DNA of 49,456 bases from Glaciecola sp. HTCC2999 (GCF_000155775.1 NZ_DS989815.1:53974-103429), one strand, 5' to 3'. Positions 1-9,965 are shown, counted from the stretch's first letter. Notes: generated by a model from the sequence alone, not told the origin. A program made the numbers and translations.

Positions 1-962
1 TATCGCCGTTCCCCAGAAATGATCATCTTGGTCAAGGTTGGGATATAGCTAAAGCATTAGCATCGGCGACTGGTGGAGACCGTGCAGGTGTACTTGAATC
101 TTCATTCGTAGCGGAAGTTAAATCTGACCTTATGGGTGAGCAAACTATTTTATGTGGTATGCAACAAACCATCGCTATTTTAGCCTACGACAAAATGGTT
201 GCTGACGGCGTTGATGCAGCATATGCAGGTGCGTTAATCCAATACGGTCTTGAAGCGATTACCGAAGCGCTTAAGATTGGTGGCGTAACCAACATGATGG
301 ATCGTCTTTCTAACCCAGCGAAAATTAAAGCATATGATTTATCAGTAGAGTTAACTGAGTTATTACGTCCGCTATTTGAAAAACACCAAGATGACATCAT
401 CGGCGGTGAATTCTCTAAAACGATGATGATCGATTGGAGCAATGGCGATGCGAACTTATTAAAGTGGCGTGAAGAGACGCGTCAAACTGGTTTTGAAAAT
501 GCACCTGCTTACGAAGGTACTATTGATGACCAAGAGTTTTTCGATAAAGGTATTTTATTAGTCGCTGCCATTAAAGCCGGTGTTGAATTAGCGTTTGATG
601 TGATGGTTGAAGCAGGTATCTTACCTGAGTCAGCGTACTATGAGTCGCTACACGAAACCCCATTAATCTCAAATACGATTGCACGTAAGCGTTTATATGA
701 AATGAACGTTGTTATCTCTGATACTGCTGAATACGGTAACTATTTATTCGCTAATGCAGCAGCACCATTAATTGCACAGCACATCATGCCGAAAATGACC
801 AGTGAATACATTGGTGGTGGTTTGACTGATACTTCAAATGCAGTGGATAACATGCGTTTAGTGGAAGTGAATAAAGCTATCCGCGAACACGGTGTTGAGT
901 GGATTGGTGAAGAGCTTCGTGGCTACATGACAGACATGAAAGCGATTATTGAATCGAACTAA
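1..962 (+). CDS. ilvC: Ketol-acid reductoisomerase, C-terminal part (5' end outside window)
   Basis: The reading frame is open from base 3 to the TAA at 960-962, about 319 residues, with the beginning cut off by the window edge. It resembles the E. coli-type (class II, long) ketol-acid reductoisomerase, which converts acetolactate or acetohydroxybutyrate with NADPH in isoleucine/valine synthesis in the cytosol. Seen directly are the stretch [14 protein letters not shown] followed by [18 protein letters not shown], typical of the start of the knotted helical catalytic domain, and a second duplicated helical domain to the C terminus, as expected for the ~490-residue class II form. A strong terminator follows 80 bases after the stop, so it ends its transcription unit. 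Identity is confident; the N-terminal NADPH-binding domain cannot be seen. Confidence 0.95.
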   Translation, partial: SPFPRNDHLGQGWDIAKALASATGGDRAGVLESSFVAEVKSDLMGEQTILCGMQQTIAILAYDKMVADGVDAAYAGALIQYGLEAITEALKIGGVTNMMDRLSNPAKIKAYDLSVELTELLRPLFEKHQDDIIGGEFSKTMMIDWSNGDANLLKWREETRQTGFENAPAYEGTIDDQEFFDKGILLVAAIKAGVELAFDVMVEAGILPESAYYESLHETPLISNTIARKRLYEMNVVISDTAEYGNYLFANAAAPLIAQHIMPKMTSEYIGGGLTDTSNAVDNMRLVEVNKAIREHGVEWIGEELRGYMTDMKAIIESN

Positions 963-1041
963 GTCAACAGATTCGTTAATCAGTATTCAGTACTGATTAA
1001 CACCCTTCTGTCGTTAGGTGCTTTACTATAAAGCCCTTTTG

Positions 1042-1066
1042 CCCGGCCAATTTGGCCGGGTTTTTT
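1042..1066 (+). terminator. Rho-independent terminator after ilvC
   Basis: A G+C-rich inverted repeat, CCCGGCC with GGCCGGG around a short AATTT loop, is followed directly by six T. It lies 80 bases after the ilvC stop and before the convergent MFS gene, so it ends ilvC transcription. Confidence 0.9.
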
Positions 1067-1104
1067 CGTTTTAAAGGCTCTAGTGAACATTGTTTTATAG
1101 CTAA

Positions 1105-1145
1105 GACTCATTCCGAGGGACTCATTCCGAGCGATTCATTCCGAA
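1105..1145. repeat. Three tandem copies of a 14-base unit
   Basis: The units GACTCATTCCGAG (1105-1117), GACTCATTCCGAG (1119-1131) and GATTCATTCCGAA (1133-1145) repeat with a period of 14. The third copy contains the stop codon of the MFS transporter gene on the minus strand, and the other two extend just beyond it, so the 3' end of that gene appears to have been tandemly duplicated. Each copy carries a TGA on the minus strand. Confidence 0.8.
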
Positions 1146-2359
1146 GGAGAACCCACTTTAAATAACATCAAACTCACCATGCCAAAAATGAAAAAACCGA
1201 TAATAATAGGCAAGATATTGGTTGTTAGAAAACTGTCTACAAAAATAGCAATAGGAACGGATATCGCACTACTAATAGCACCGATTAAAGCGGCGCCGAT
1301 TCCTGCGACTTGTCCTAAAGGCTCCATAGCCAATGAATTCATATTGCCGAAAATGATCCCAACAAAGAAGAAATCGACAAATAAAGTGCCGATTAATAAC
1401 ATTATCGGAGGCATACCATCATAATATAATGCCATTATTAAAATTAATAACGATACGACAATGTGTCCGTACAATGCGATATGACATAATTTGAACATGC
1501 CAAAGCGCTCTACTAACTGTGAGTTGATGAAAGATGCAATCCCTATCGAAAATGCTAACGTTGCAAAAATATAGGGAAACCAATCGCCCATATCATACAT
1601 CTCTTGGTAAATGGTTTGGGAAGCACTGATATAAGCAAGGAAAGCCCCAAACACACAGCCCATTACGCCAATATAGGCCATCACCTGACGGTGGGTGAGG
1701 ATGAATTTAGCGGATATTTTTGCTTGGGTCATTGAAAATGGCTGACGATTGGCTTTGGTCAAGGTCTCTGGTTGTCTCAACATAAACCATATGCCTGTTA
1801 AGGCGCCAATCACTAAGAATGCAACCAAGATATACCACCAGTTAAATGCCTGCATTATTAACTGGCCCATAATCGGTGCGATCATGGGTACCATGATAAA
1901 GACCATCATAATAAATGACATCACTTTGGCCATTTGATTACCCACGTAGATATCACGGATAATCGCCATACAGGAAATACGTGGACCAGATACGCCAAAC
2001 GCTTGCACAAAACGTCCCAAAAGCATCATTTCCATTGAGGTGGCTACCATACAAATGCCTGTCCCTACCGCGAAAATGGCCAACCCCAACAAAATGCTCG
2101 CACGCCGACCTTTTGTATCAGCATAGGGCCCAAAAAATAGCTGTCCAAAGCCCATGCCCACAAAAAACAGCGAGATCATCAGATGATTTTGTTGGGAACC
2201 CGAGCTATTGAGTGCGGTACCGATTTGATTCAATGCTGGTAATATCGCATCGATACATAACGCCACTAATGAGCTTAGCATAGCCATTAACGCCACAAAC
2301 TCCGGCAGGGATAATGTCGCCTTGGCATGGGTTGTGTAGTCGTTCGTCGGGGTAGTCAT
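1136..2359 (-). CDS. MFS drug-resistance transporter, Bcr/CflA type
   Basis: A 407-residue integral membrane protein with about 12 hydrophobic segments. The N-terminal SSLVALCIDAILPALNQIG segment and the later GFGQLFFGPYADTKGRR loop (the conserved MFS motif between TM2 and TM3) match the Bcr/CflA branch of proton-driven multidrug exporters. The substrate is not predictable. I chose the ATG at 2359 (MTTPTND...), because the 15 extra residues from a TTG at 2404 are not membrane-like and the family starts near this point. It is the last gene of a minus-strand run after can (55-base gap), and its stop lies in a small tandem repeat. Length fits the family. Confidence 0.85.
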   Translation of the reverse strand: MTTPTNDYTTHAKATLSLPEFVALMAMLSSLVALCIDAILPALNQIGTALNSSGSQQNHLMISLFFVGMGFGQLFFGPYADTKGRRASILLGLAIFAVGTGICMVATSMEMMLLGRFVQAFGVSGPRISCMAIIRDIYVGNQMAKVMSFIMMVFIMVPMIAPIMGQLIMQAFNWWYILVAFLVIGALTGIWFMLRQPETLTKANRQPFSMTQAKISAKFILTHRQVMAYIGVMGCVFGAFLAYISASQTIYQEMYDMGDWFPYIFATLAFSIGIASFINSQLVERFGMFKLCHIALYGHIVVSLLILIMALYYDGMPPIMLLIGTLFVDFFFVGIIFGNMNSLAMEPLGQVAGIGAALIGAISSAISVPIAIFVDSFLTTNILPIIIGFFIFGMVSLMLFKVGSPSE

Positions 2360-2414
2360 GATGCGTGAACCTTTTGGTACAAAATAGCGGTGCAGGATAC
2401 GCAAAAAGAGGATA

Positions 2415-2993
2415 TTACGCTAGGTTTTTGATTTTGCCATTGCGTAAACTGTAAATCCAACTGTGAATTTTAAGCGGTTGCCCGCGAAGATGGGCTTCCT
2501 TCACAATGGACGTTCGCGCAACATTTTGTGCTTGGGCTTTGACGTTTAATTCACACAATCGTGCAGCTTTGGCTTCACCGCTTAATGCAGAAAGTTCAGT
2601 CCCATGTAAAGCGGCAATATCTTTAATATGCGCCAACCAATTATCTATTAATCCAAAGGATTCATCGGTCAAGGCAGCATCCACGCCACCACAACCATAA
2701 TGACCACACACAATGATATGCTTTACTTTTAACACATCCACTGCATATTGCAGTACTGACAAACAGTTAAAATCAGTATGAACCACTAAATTGGCCACAT
2801 TACGATGAACGAAAATATCACCTGGTAATAAATCGACAATTTGATTAGCTGGTACACGCGAATCTGAACAACCAATCCACAAATACATCGGAGTTTGTTG
2901 TTTAGATAACGTATCAAAAAACTGGGGATCGCGGACCATGGTCTCATCTGCCCAGCGCAAATTATTCTCGAGTAACTTTTGGATCTCAGGCAT
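2415..2993 (-). CDS. can: Beta-class carbonic anhydrase
   Basis: A 192-residue beta-carbonic anhydrase that interconverts CO2 and bicarbonate in the cytosol, supplying bicarbonate to carboxylases. The zinc ligands are visible as Cys42 and Asp44 in CSDSR, and His98 and Cys101 in CGHYGCGG. Asp44-Arg46 forms the usual catalytic dyad. The N-terminal LLENNLRWA and the VHRNVANLV stretch are typical of the E. coli Can subgroup, whose members are about 200-220 residues, so this copy is slightly short at the C terminus. It starts 11 bases after the EamA transporter gene, suggesting cotranscription. Confidence 0.93.
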   Translation of the reverse strand: MPEIQKLLENNLRWADETMVRDPQFFDTLSKQQTPMYLWIGCSDSRVPANQIVDLLPGDIFVHRNVANLVVHTDFNCLSVLQYAVDVLKVKHIIVCGHYGCGGVDAALTDESFGLIDNWLAHIKDIAALHGTELSALSGEAKAARLCELNVKAQAQNVARTSIVKEAHLRGQPLKIHSWIYSLRNGKIKNLA

Positions 2994-3004
2994 GTAAATG
3001 TGAC

Positions 3005-3910
3005 CTATTGGTTAAATGTGAACTGCGGAAACCATCGATGTAATGGCACTTTACCCATCGCACAGGCGTTCCCAACTAGGACCAGCAAAACTCCGAACGC
3101 AGAAAGTACAGACCATTGATAATCTTCAAAAAGGGTTGAGACTAATAATGCTACCAGTGGATAGACCAAGACAACATAAGCTGCTTTATCCGACCCAATC
3201 TGTTGCACTAACTTCATATAACAGCCAAATGCCACCACTGAACCAAATACAGCTAAATACAACAATGCGATGTAAAATGAAGGACGTTCGGGCCATATGA
3301 CAGGGGTTTGCGTCACTATCAAACCTGCTGCAATAATCAAGCTACCATACAACATCGTATAAAAATTAAAACTGACTACGGGCACGGTTTCGAGTACTTT
3401 TTCAGACAAAATATTCCCTACCGAGGCACTGGTAAAAGAGCCTAAAGCAAATAGGATCCCAATCAGAATATAGCCTTGTTGTTCCAGCGCTTTGAGTTCA
3501 GGAGCAAATATCGCAGCAATCCCAATAAATCCGAGCGTTGCCCCGATGATCACCTCTGGACGCATGGGTTTACCCAGTACAACCCGGCGTAAAATCACGT
3601 TGAAATACACCACACTTGAGCTCATTAATGCAAGTAAAGCGCTCACAATATGCTGCTGGGCAGCATACAGTAACGTGTAATCAAGCGCATACAGAAACAG
3701 CCCTCCAGCAATAAAGCTGCGATGATAGCGCCAGCTAAATAATAAAGGATAGCGCTTCAGCAGCGCAATGCCCCCTAATATGATGGCAGCAATAAAAAAA
3801 CGAATCCCGACTGAGTAAGCGGGATTGATGGTATCGATTTGAAAATTAATCGCAAACCAGGTGGTACCCCAAATTAAGGCACACACCACAAAGTAAACTG
3901 CATTAGGCAT
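3005..3910 (-). CDS. EamA/DMT-superfamily transporter
   Basis: A 301-residue inner-membrane protein with about ten hydrophobic segments in two EamA repeats. The first begins CALIWGTTWFAINFQ, with the characteristic WG(S/T)xW pattern of drug/metabolite transporters, and the second repeat begins near residue 150. Family members export amino acids, cofactors or drugs; the substrate is not predictable. The ATG overlaps the stop of the upstream tas gene by one base (TAATG), so the two are probably translationally coupled. Confidence 0.85.
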   Translation of the reverse strand: MPNAVYFVVCALIWGTTWFAINFQIDTINPAYSVGIRFFIAAIILGGIALLKRYPLLFSWRYHRSFIAGGLFLYALDYTLLYAAQQHIVSALLALMSSSVVYFNVILRRVVLGKPMRPEVIIGATLGFIGIAAIFAPELKALEQQGYILIGILFALGSFTSASVGNILSEKVLETVPVVSFNFYTMLYGSLIIAAGLIVTQTPVIWPERPSFYIALLYLAVFGSVVAFGCYMKLVQQIGSDKAAYVVLVYPLVALLVSTLFEDYQWSVLSAFGVLLVLVGNACAMGKVPLHRWFPQFTFNQ

Positions 3911-4962
3911 TAAAACGGCGCAGGGTATTGACGAAGTAAACTAGCCACTTCGGCTAAACACTCATCTGATAAATTCATATCAAACGCGGCGATATTTTCT
4001 TGCAACTGCTCCAGCGACGTCGCACCAATAATAGTAGATGTCACGCCATCAACCCGATCACACCACGCCAAAGCAAGTTGACTTGGCGTCATGTTATAGC
4101 GGTTAGCCACATCAACATAGGCCTGAATAGCCGCTTCGGTGGTGTCGTTTTTACGAAATAAACCATTGCGCTGTTCATAGGTTTGACGACTACCAGCAGG
4201 TAATTGACCATTGAGGTATTTACCAGATAACATTCCGCCAGATAATGGGGACCACGGTAAGTATGCGACATCTTCACATACACATGACTCAATCAAAAAC
4301 GGCCAATCTTTAGTATGCAATAAATTAAATTCATTTTGAATCGATACTGGTCCTGGCATCCCGAGCTCTTTGGCCAAATTAATATAGGTATGGATCCCCC
4401 ACGTCGTATCATCTGATAAGCCCCAATTGCGAATTTTACCCTCGTCTAAGGCTTTTTTGAGTCCTAATAAAATATCGCGCATATTATCGCGCTCAGCTTC
4501 CACATCTAAAGACGTCGGGCGCGTGAAGTTTAATGCATGTTTACCAAAATGCGGGGTCATGCGATTTGGCCAATGTAACTGGTATAGATCAACGTAATCC
4601 GTGTTTAATCTTTGTAAAGAACCTTCTAAGGCGATACCGACATTATTCCCAGTGATCGGCGCATTATTACGTACATATGGAAAACCTGGTCCTGCGATTT
4701 TCGTAGCAATGATCCAGTCTTTGCGACGCGCTGGATTATTAGCAATCCACTGACCAATAAAACGTTCAGTATCCGCGTAAGTCTTACCACTAGGCGGTAC
4801 CGGATACATCTCTGCTGTATCCATAAAATTTATACCAGCATCCAGAGCATGATTAATTTGCTCAGCAGCCTCAGCCTGGGTATTTTGTAAACCCCATGTC
4901 ATAGTGCCTAAACAAATACGAGATACTGATAATCCAGAGCGACCTAATGGTGAAAATTGCAT
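3910..4962 (-). CDS. tas: Aldo/keto reductase, Tas family
   Basis: A 350-residue NADP(H)-dependent aldo-keto reductase with a TIM-barrel fold. The sequence closely follows E. coli Tas (346 residues): the N-terminal LGLGTMT-like block (ICLGTMTWG), the NFMDTAEMYPVPP segment with catalytic Asp and Tyr, and the YVDLYQLHWPNR strand are recognisable. Tas complements a tyrosine auxotroph in E. coli, but the physiological substrate is uncertain. It lies 42 bases downstream of proA and is coupled to the EamA transporter gene. A ribosome site AGGAATTC precedes the ATG. Confidence 0.88.
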   Translation of the reverse strand: MQFSPLGRSGLSVSRICLGTMTWGLQNTQAEAAEQINHALDAGINFMDTAEMYPVPPSGKTYADTERFIGQWIANNPARRKDWIIATKIAGPGFPYVRNNAPITGNNVGIALEGSLQRLNTDYVDLYQLHWPNRMTPHFGKHALNFTRPTSLDVEAERDNMRDILLGLKKALDEGKIRNWGLSDDTTWGIHTYINLAKELGMPGPVSIQNEFNLLHTKDWPFLIESCVCEDVAYLPWSPLSGGMLSGKYLNGQLPAGSRQTYEQRNGLFRKNDTTEAAIQAYVDVANRYNMTPSQLALAWCDRVDGVTSTIIGATSLEQLQENIAAFDMNLSDECLAEVASLLRQYPAPF

Positions 4963-5004
4963 ATGAATTCCTAATGTTAATATTGATGCACTATCTAATA
5001 CGGT

Positions 5005-6264
5005 TTATTGGCGAATATGACCATCGCCAAAGACAACAAATTTTTGGGTCGTCAATGACTGCGCGCCCATCGGTCCGTATGCATGTAGTTTCGAGGTAGA
5101 AATACCAATCTCGGCACCTAATCCCAGTTCTCCCCCATCCGAGAAACGTGAGGAAGCATTAATCATCACTACTGCAGAATTGATCTGTTGTAGGAACGCT
5201 TGTTGGCGTTGTTTATCTTCCGACACAATCACTTCAGTATGACCTGAATTATAGCGTTGTATATGAGCAATCCCCGCAGCAAAATCAGGCACAATTCGCA
5301 CCGCTACTTCCATCGCTAAATATTCCGCTTCCCAATCTGCTTGCGTGGCTAAACTCGCATCGGCTAACGCACCAAAATAAGGCAAACTCTCAGCACATGC
5401 ATGCACTTTCACGTCATGTTTAGCGAACATCACTGCTATTTTGGGTAATACAGAAGCTGCGACACTGGCATGGACTAAGACCGTTTCTAATGAATTACAT
5501 ACACTCGTACGTTGAGTCTTACCATTTTCTACAATCGCGAGCGCTTTGGCTTCATCTGCAAATTCATCAATATAACAATGGCACACGCCTTTAAAGTGCT
5601 GAATAACCGGTATTTGACTGTTGGCAGATACAAAACGAATCAGGCCTTCCCCGCCTCGCGGAATAATTAAATCGATGGATTCATGTAAGGTCAGCATAGT
5701 ATTCATGATCCCGCGATCAGGGTCTGGGATCACGGTCACGGCGGCGCGATTAATACCATGTTGGTCAAACACAGTATGCAAACATGCTGCTAACGCCATA
5801 TTGGAATGTAGCGCCTCTTTACCACCACGTAAAATCACCGCATTTCCGGCTTTAAAGCATAATGCTGCAGCATCGATCGTCACATTCGGGCGTGACTCAT
5901 AAATCATGCCGATAACACCTAACGGAATACGCATTTGTCCCACTTCTATACCACTAGGCATGGTCGCTAATTCACTGATGGCGCCAACGACTTCTGGTTG
6001 ATCTGCGATTTGCTCGACTGCTAGAGCAATCGCTTCGATACGAGTCTCATCCAGTAGCAAACGATCTTGCATTGCTTGATCCATATTATCAGCTTGTGCT
6101 TGAGCGATATCTTGCTGATTAGCATTGATAATCTCTGCAGTACGGGTGCGTAGGGATGTCGCAATATCGCGAAGGATCGTATTTTTCTGTTCAGCGGTAA
6201 GTGTGGCGGTGATAATCGCCGCCTCTTTCGCTGCACGGGCAGCGGTGGTGATACAAAAACTCAT
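5005..6264 (-). CDS. proA: Gamma-glutamyl phosphate reductase
   Basis: A 419-residue enzyme of the aldehyde-dehydrogenase superfamily that reduces gamma-glutamyl phosphate to glutamate semialdehyde with NADPH, the second step of proline synthesis. The catalytic cysteine is Cys256 in TQRTSVCNSLETVLV; the IPLGVIGMIYESRPNVT block and FKAGNAVILRGGKEA are ProA signatures. Length matches the family (about 415-420). An AAGGAG ribosome site lies just before the ATG at 6264. It follows proB by 10 bases, the usual proBA order. Confidence 0.96.
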   Translation of the reverse strand: MSFCITTAARAAKEAAIITATLTAEQKNTILRDIATSLRTRTAEIINANQQDIAQAQADNMDQAMQDRLLLDETRIEAIALAVEQIADQPEVVGAISELATMPSGIEVGQMRIPLGVIGMIYESRPNVTIDAAALCFKAGNAVILRGGKEALHSNMALAACLHTVFDQHGINRAAVTVIPDPDRGIMNTMLTLHESIDLIIPRGGEGLIRFVSANSQIPVIQHFKGVCHCYIDEFADEAKALAIVENGKTQRTSVCNSLETVLVHASVAASVLPKIAVMFAKHDVKVHACAESLPYFGALADASLATQADWEAEYLAMEVAVRIVPDFAAGIAHIQRYNSGHTEVIVSEDKQRQQAFLQQINSAVVMINASSRFSDGGELGLGAEIGISTSKLHAYGPMGAQSLTTQKFVVFGDGHIRQ

Positions 6265-6274
6265 GGAACTCCTT

Positions 6275-7378
6275 TTAATAGATAATTAAATTATCTCGAT
6301 GAATGACAACACTCGCAGGAACATATCCTAATGTTGCTTCTATTTCATCACTATGATGGCCTTTTATCAAATATAACTCTTTACTAGAAAATAAGGCTAT
6401 CCCTTTGCCGATGATCTCACCGGCATAGAGCACATCTACTGCATCTCCGGTATGAAAATCTTGGCTGATCTCGACCAAACCACTCGGTAGTAGTGACGCC
6501 CCTTTATTGACTAAGGCATTACGGGCACCTTCATCTACATGGATTTGACCACGACTGTTTAAGGTGTGGGTTAACCACTGCGCGCGCGCAGTTTGCTGAC
6601 TAGCTTGAGCAGCGAATAACGTGCCTTTACAACGACCTTCTCCTAAATGAGAGAAAACATCTGCATCAGTACCATTAACGATCAACGTTTGAATGCCAGA
6701 CGCACAACAACGCTGTGCCGCTTGAATTTTAGTTTCCATACCACCGGTGCCTACTGCAGATCCAGCTCCACCGGCCATCGCTTCAATTTCAGGTGTAATC
6801 TGAGTCACAAGCGGAATCAGTATCGCATCAGAATTTACTCGTGGATCGGCATCATAGAGCCCATCAATATCAGAACAAATAATACACGTATCTGCTTGAG
6901 CAACCAGTGCGGTATATGCAGCTAAATTATCATTATCGCCGACTTTTAACTCATTAATGGCGACCGTATCATTTTCATTTACGATAGGAATAGCATGATG
7001 ACGTAATAACTCACGAAAAGTATTTTGGATATTAATATAACGTTCACGATCATGCAGATCATCCATCGTCAGTAACACTTGTGCACACGGTTGGTCAAAA
7101 AAGCGTGCCCAATTTTGCATCATCTTAGTTTGCCCTATCGCCGCCATCGCCTGTTTTTCAGCTATCGAAGGCGGGTGATTCAATGGCATACTGCTACGCC
7201 CTGCCGCGACACTGCCAGATGACACAATGATAATTTCTTTTCCTTGCGCCAATGCGCCGGTAATAAATTTAGCAATGGCTAATAAATACTGAGCTGAACA
7301 ACCCGTATTGCCACCACCGGGTGCAATTAACGAACTACCTACTTTGATTACGGCGCGTTGCCATGAAAATGCTTGCAT
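6275..7378 (-). CDS. proB: Glutamate 5-kinase
   Basis: Phosphorylates glutamate to gamma-glutamyl phosphate, the first and normally proline-inhibited step of proline synthesis. An amino-acid kinase domain (AVIKVGSSLIAPGG near the start, IVSSGSVAAGR, NENDTVA, KVGDNDNLAA, GTGGMETKI) is followed by a C-terminal PUA domain from about residue 275. I chose the ATG at 7378 (MQAFSWQRAV...), which gives 367 residues, the E. coli ProB length; an ATG 14 codons upstream at 7420 is also in frame, and neither has a clear ribosome site. It heads the minus-strand proB-proA-tas-EamA-can-MFS run. Confidence 0.95.
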   Translation of the reverse strand: MQAFSWQRAVIKVGSSLIAPGGGNTGCSAQYLLAIAKFITGALAQGKEIIIVSSGSVAAGRSSMPLNHPPSIAEKQAMAAIGQTKMMQNWARFFDQPCAQVLLTMDDLHDRERYINIQNTFRELLRHHAIPIVNENDTVAINELKVGDNDNLAAYTALVAQADTCIICSDIDGLYDADPRVNSDAILIPLVTQITPEIEAMAGGAGSAVGTGGMETKIQAAQRCCASGIQTLIVNGTDADVFSHLGEGRCKGTLFAAQASQQTARAQWLTHTLNSRGQIHVDEGARNALVNKGASLLPSGLVEISQDFHTGDAVDVLYAGEIIGKGIALFSSKELYLIKGHHSDEIEATLGYVPASVVIHRDNLIIY

Positions 7379-7454
7379 GATGTTGATTAATAATGAATGT
7401 GTAAGACTAGAATACGCCATTTCGACACAGAAAGAACCTAGACCACCGGCTTAT

Positions 7455-7483
7455 TTTTCATTTATTAGATTATCACGTATAAT
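7455..7483 (+). promoter_or_regulatory. Candidate sigma70 promoter of the M1 peptidase gene
   Basis: A perfect -10 hexamer TATAAT (7478-7483) lies 17 bases after TTTTCA (7455-7460, 4 of 6 consensus), 43 bases before the peptidase start codon at 7527. The same TTTTCA-17-TATAAT arrangement occurs upstream of rph in this window. Confidence 0.45.
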
Positions 7484-7526
7484 CGCGCTCCTAAAAAATA
7501 TAAAACCAATATGACAGGAACAGCAA

Positions 7527-9965
7527 ATGCGTAAACTGCTACTCGCTCTCAGTGTTCTCACACTGCTCCCTTTTTCTGTGTTACATGCAGATGCCATCAA
7601 ACAAACTAAAGGCGATTTTGAAGATAAATTCCGTCAACTTGACGAAGTTTTGCCAACCCCTAACGTCTATCGGAATGCAGCAGGTGAACCAGGCCATCAA
7701 TATTGGCAGCAACAAGTGGATTACACAATTGCTGCGCGTCTGATTGAAGACCAGCGTCGTATCGAAGCGACCCAGGATATTACTTATTACAATAATTCTC
7801 CTGATACATTGAAGTATTTATGGGTCCAGCTAGACCAGAATAAATTTAAAGACGACTCTATGTCAGCGCTCACCACGACATTTGGTGGTATTGGTAACCG
7901 TGGTCCAGCATCAAAAGCCGCTAGTGGTGATTCTCCAGCGCAAATTTCATTAGCGGCGCTGCGTCGTCAACAGTTTGTTGAAGACACGGAACTAGGCTAT
8001 GACATTTCTCGCGTCGTTGATGGTTTAGGTAACAAACTGAACTACACCATTGTCGGTACTTTAATGCGTGTTGATTTAATGCAGCCGTTAAAATCAGGCG
8101 AGCGTACACGTTTTACGCTAGATTTTGCCTTTAACATTGTTGAAGAAGATGCGGTATCTGCGCGTTCTGGTTATGAGCATTTCCCAGATGATGCTCGCGA
8201 GGGTGGTAATGATATTTTCTTACTTGCCCAATGGTTTCCTCGTCTTGCTGCTTATACCGACTATGAAGCTTGGACCAATAAAGAATTTATCGGACGAGGT
8301 GAATTTACCCTAGAGTTTGGCGACTATGATGTCTCGCTCACTGTGCCAGCAGATCATATTGTTTCATCAACTGGTGTGCTACAAAACCCACGTGATGTAT
8401 TAACCGATGAACAACAACGACGTTTAGAAAAAGCCAAAACAGCTGATCGCATTGTTTTTGTTGTTACCGAAGAAGAAGCTCTCGAGAACGAGAAAGCAGG
8501 CACAACGGAAACTAAAACCTGGCGCTTCCGTGCGGAAAACGTGCGTGATTTTGCCTGGGCTTCATCTCGTAAGTTCATGTGGGACGCACGTGGTTATCAG
8601 CAAGGTGGTGACGTGATGCCGGTCGTCATGGCAATGTCATTTTATCCCAAAGAAGGCGGAGATTTATGGAAAAAATACTCTACTGAATCAATCATCCACA
8701 CAATGGATGTCTATTCACGCTTCTCGTTTGATTATCCATATCCTGTAGCACAGTCAGTCAATGGCCCGGTTGGGGGTATGGAATACCCAATGATCACCTT
8801 TAATGGCCCACGTACCGATCTGCAAGACGATGGGACACGCACATACTCTCAAGCAGAAAAACGCTTTTTAATCGGTGTCGTTATCCATGAAATCGGTCAC
8901 ATTTATTTCCCGATGATCGTCAACTCAGATGAGCGCCAATGGACATGGATGGATGAAGGGTTAAACAGTTTCTTAGATGGCGTAGCAGGCCGTGAGTGGG
9001 ATCCGACCATTCCATGGGGTGTAGAGCCGCGTGATATCACCGGTTATATGAAATCTAATGTTCAAGTACCCATCATGACTCAGTCTGATTCAGTCTTGCG
9101 TTTAGGCCCCAATGCATATACCAAACCAGCAGCCGCGTTAAATATATTACGTGAAACTATTTTAGGTCGTGAACTTTTCGATTTTGCGTTCAAAGAATTT
9201 GCTCAACGTTGGATGTTCAAACGCCCGACACCGTCTGATTTTTTCCGCACGATGGAAGAAGCCTCAGGGGTAGATTTAGATTGGTTCTGGCGCGGTTGGT
9301 TCTACAGCACCGATCACGTAGATATCTCGATTGATAGTATTTATCAGTTACGTCTGGATACTGAAGATCCAGATATTGATTATGCTCGTGAACGTCAAGC
9401 CGAAGCAGATAAGCCATTATCATTAACCGATGAGCGTAACAAAGCCGAAGGTAAAACATTATGGGTCGACCGTTTTAGTGACATCAGTGATTTTTATGAC
9501 GAAAATGACCGCTTTACTGTCACAAATAAAGAGCGTAATAAGTATCAAAAATACCTCAAAGATTTAAAACCTTGGGAGCGTAAAGCCCTTGAGCGTGCAG
9601 TGGCTGAGGACAAAAACTATTATGTGATGGATTTTTCTAACCTCGGTGGATTGGTCATGCCGATCATTTTAGAAATGACGTACACCGATGGTTCTACAGA
9701 AATGATGCGCATCCCAGCCGAAATTTGGCGCCGTACCCCTAAAGCGGTAAGTAAGCTGATTGTAACGGAAAAAGAATTAGCGTCAGTGACCGTTGATCCG
9801 CGCTGGGAAACCGCTGATGTGGACACGCATAATAACCATTACCCACGCCAAATCATTAAATCGCGCATTGAGTCATATAAGTCAAAACCACGCAGTGGCA
9901 AAGTCTATCGTGACATTATGCAAGATATTAAGACCGAGTTAGAAACTGATGATGAGTCAAACTAA
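7527..9965 (+). CDS. Secreted M1-family (gluzincin) metallopeptidase
   Basis: An 812-residue protein with a clear signal peptide (MRKLLLALSVLTLLPFSVLHADA). The zinc site is His454-Glu455-xx-His458 in HEIGHIYFP with Glu477 in MDEGLNSF, the HExxH-(18)-E spacing of M1 aminopeptidases, preceded by a GGMEYP motif that corresponds to the GAMEN substrate-binding loop. The C-terminal ~200 residues are charged and have no recognised domain. It is probably periplasmic or surface associated, cleaving N-terminal residues from peptides. AGGAA precedes the ATG. The downstream DUF6702 gene overlaps its 3' end by 17 bases. Confidence 0.88.
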   Translation: MRKLLLALSVLTLLPFSVLHADAIKQTKGDFEDKFRQLDEVLPTPNVYRNAAGEPGHQYWQQQVDYTIAARLIEDQRRIEATQDITYYNNSPDTLKYLWVQLDQNKFKDDSMSALTTTFGGIGNRGPASKAASGDSPAQISLAALRRQQFVEDTELGYDISRVVDGLGNKLNYTIVGTLMRVDLMQPLKSGERTRFTLDFAFNIVEEDAVSARSGYEHFPDDAREGGNDIFLLAQWFPRLAAYTDYEAWTNKEFIGRGEFTLEFGDYDVSLTVPADHIVSSTGVLQNPRDVLTDEQQRRLEKAKTADRIVFVVTEEEALENEKAGTTETKTWRFRAENVRDFAWASSRKFMWDARGYQQGGDVMPVVMAMSFYPKEGGDLWKKYSTESIIHTMDVYSRFSFDYPYPVAQSVNGPVGGMEYPMITFNGPRTDLQDDGTRTYSQAEKRFLIGVVIHEIGHIYFPMIVNSDERQWTWMDEGLNSFLDGVAGREWDPTIPWGVEPRDITGYMKSNVQVPIMTQSDSVLRLGPNAYTKPAAALNILRETILGRELFDFAFKEFAQRWMFKRPTPSDFFRTMEEASGVDLDWFWRGWFYSTDHVDISIDSIYQLRLDTEDPDIDYARERQAEADKPLSLTDERNKAEGKTLWVDRFSDISDFYDENDRFTVTNKERNKYQKYLKDLKPWERKALERAVAEDKNYYVMDFSNLGGLVMPIILEMTYTDGSTEMMRIPAEIWRRTPKAVSKLIVTEKELASVTVDPRWETADVDTHNNHYPRQIIKSRIESYKSKPRSGKVYRDIMQDIKTELETDDESN

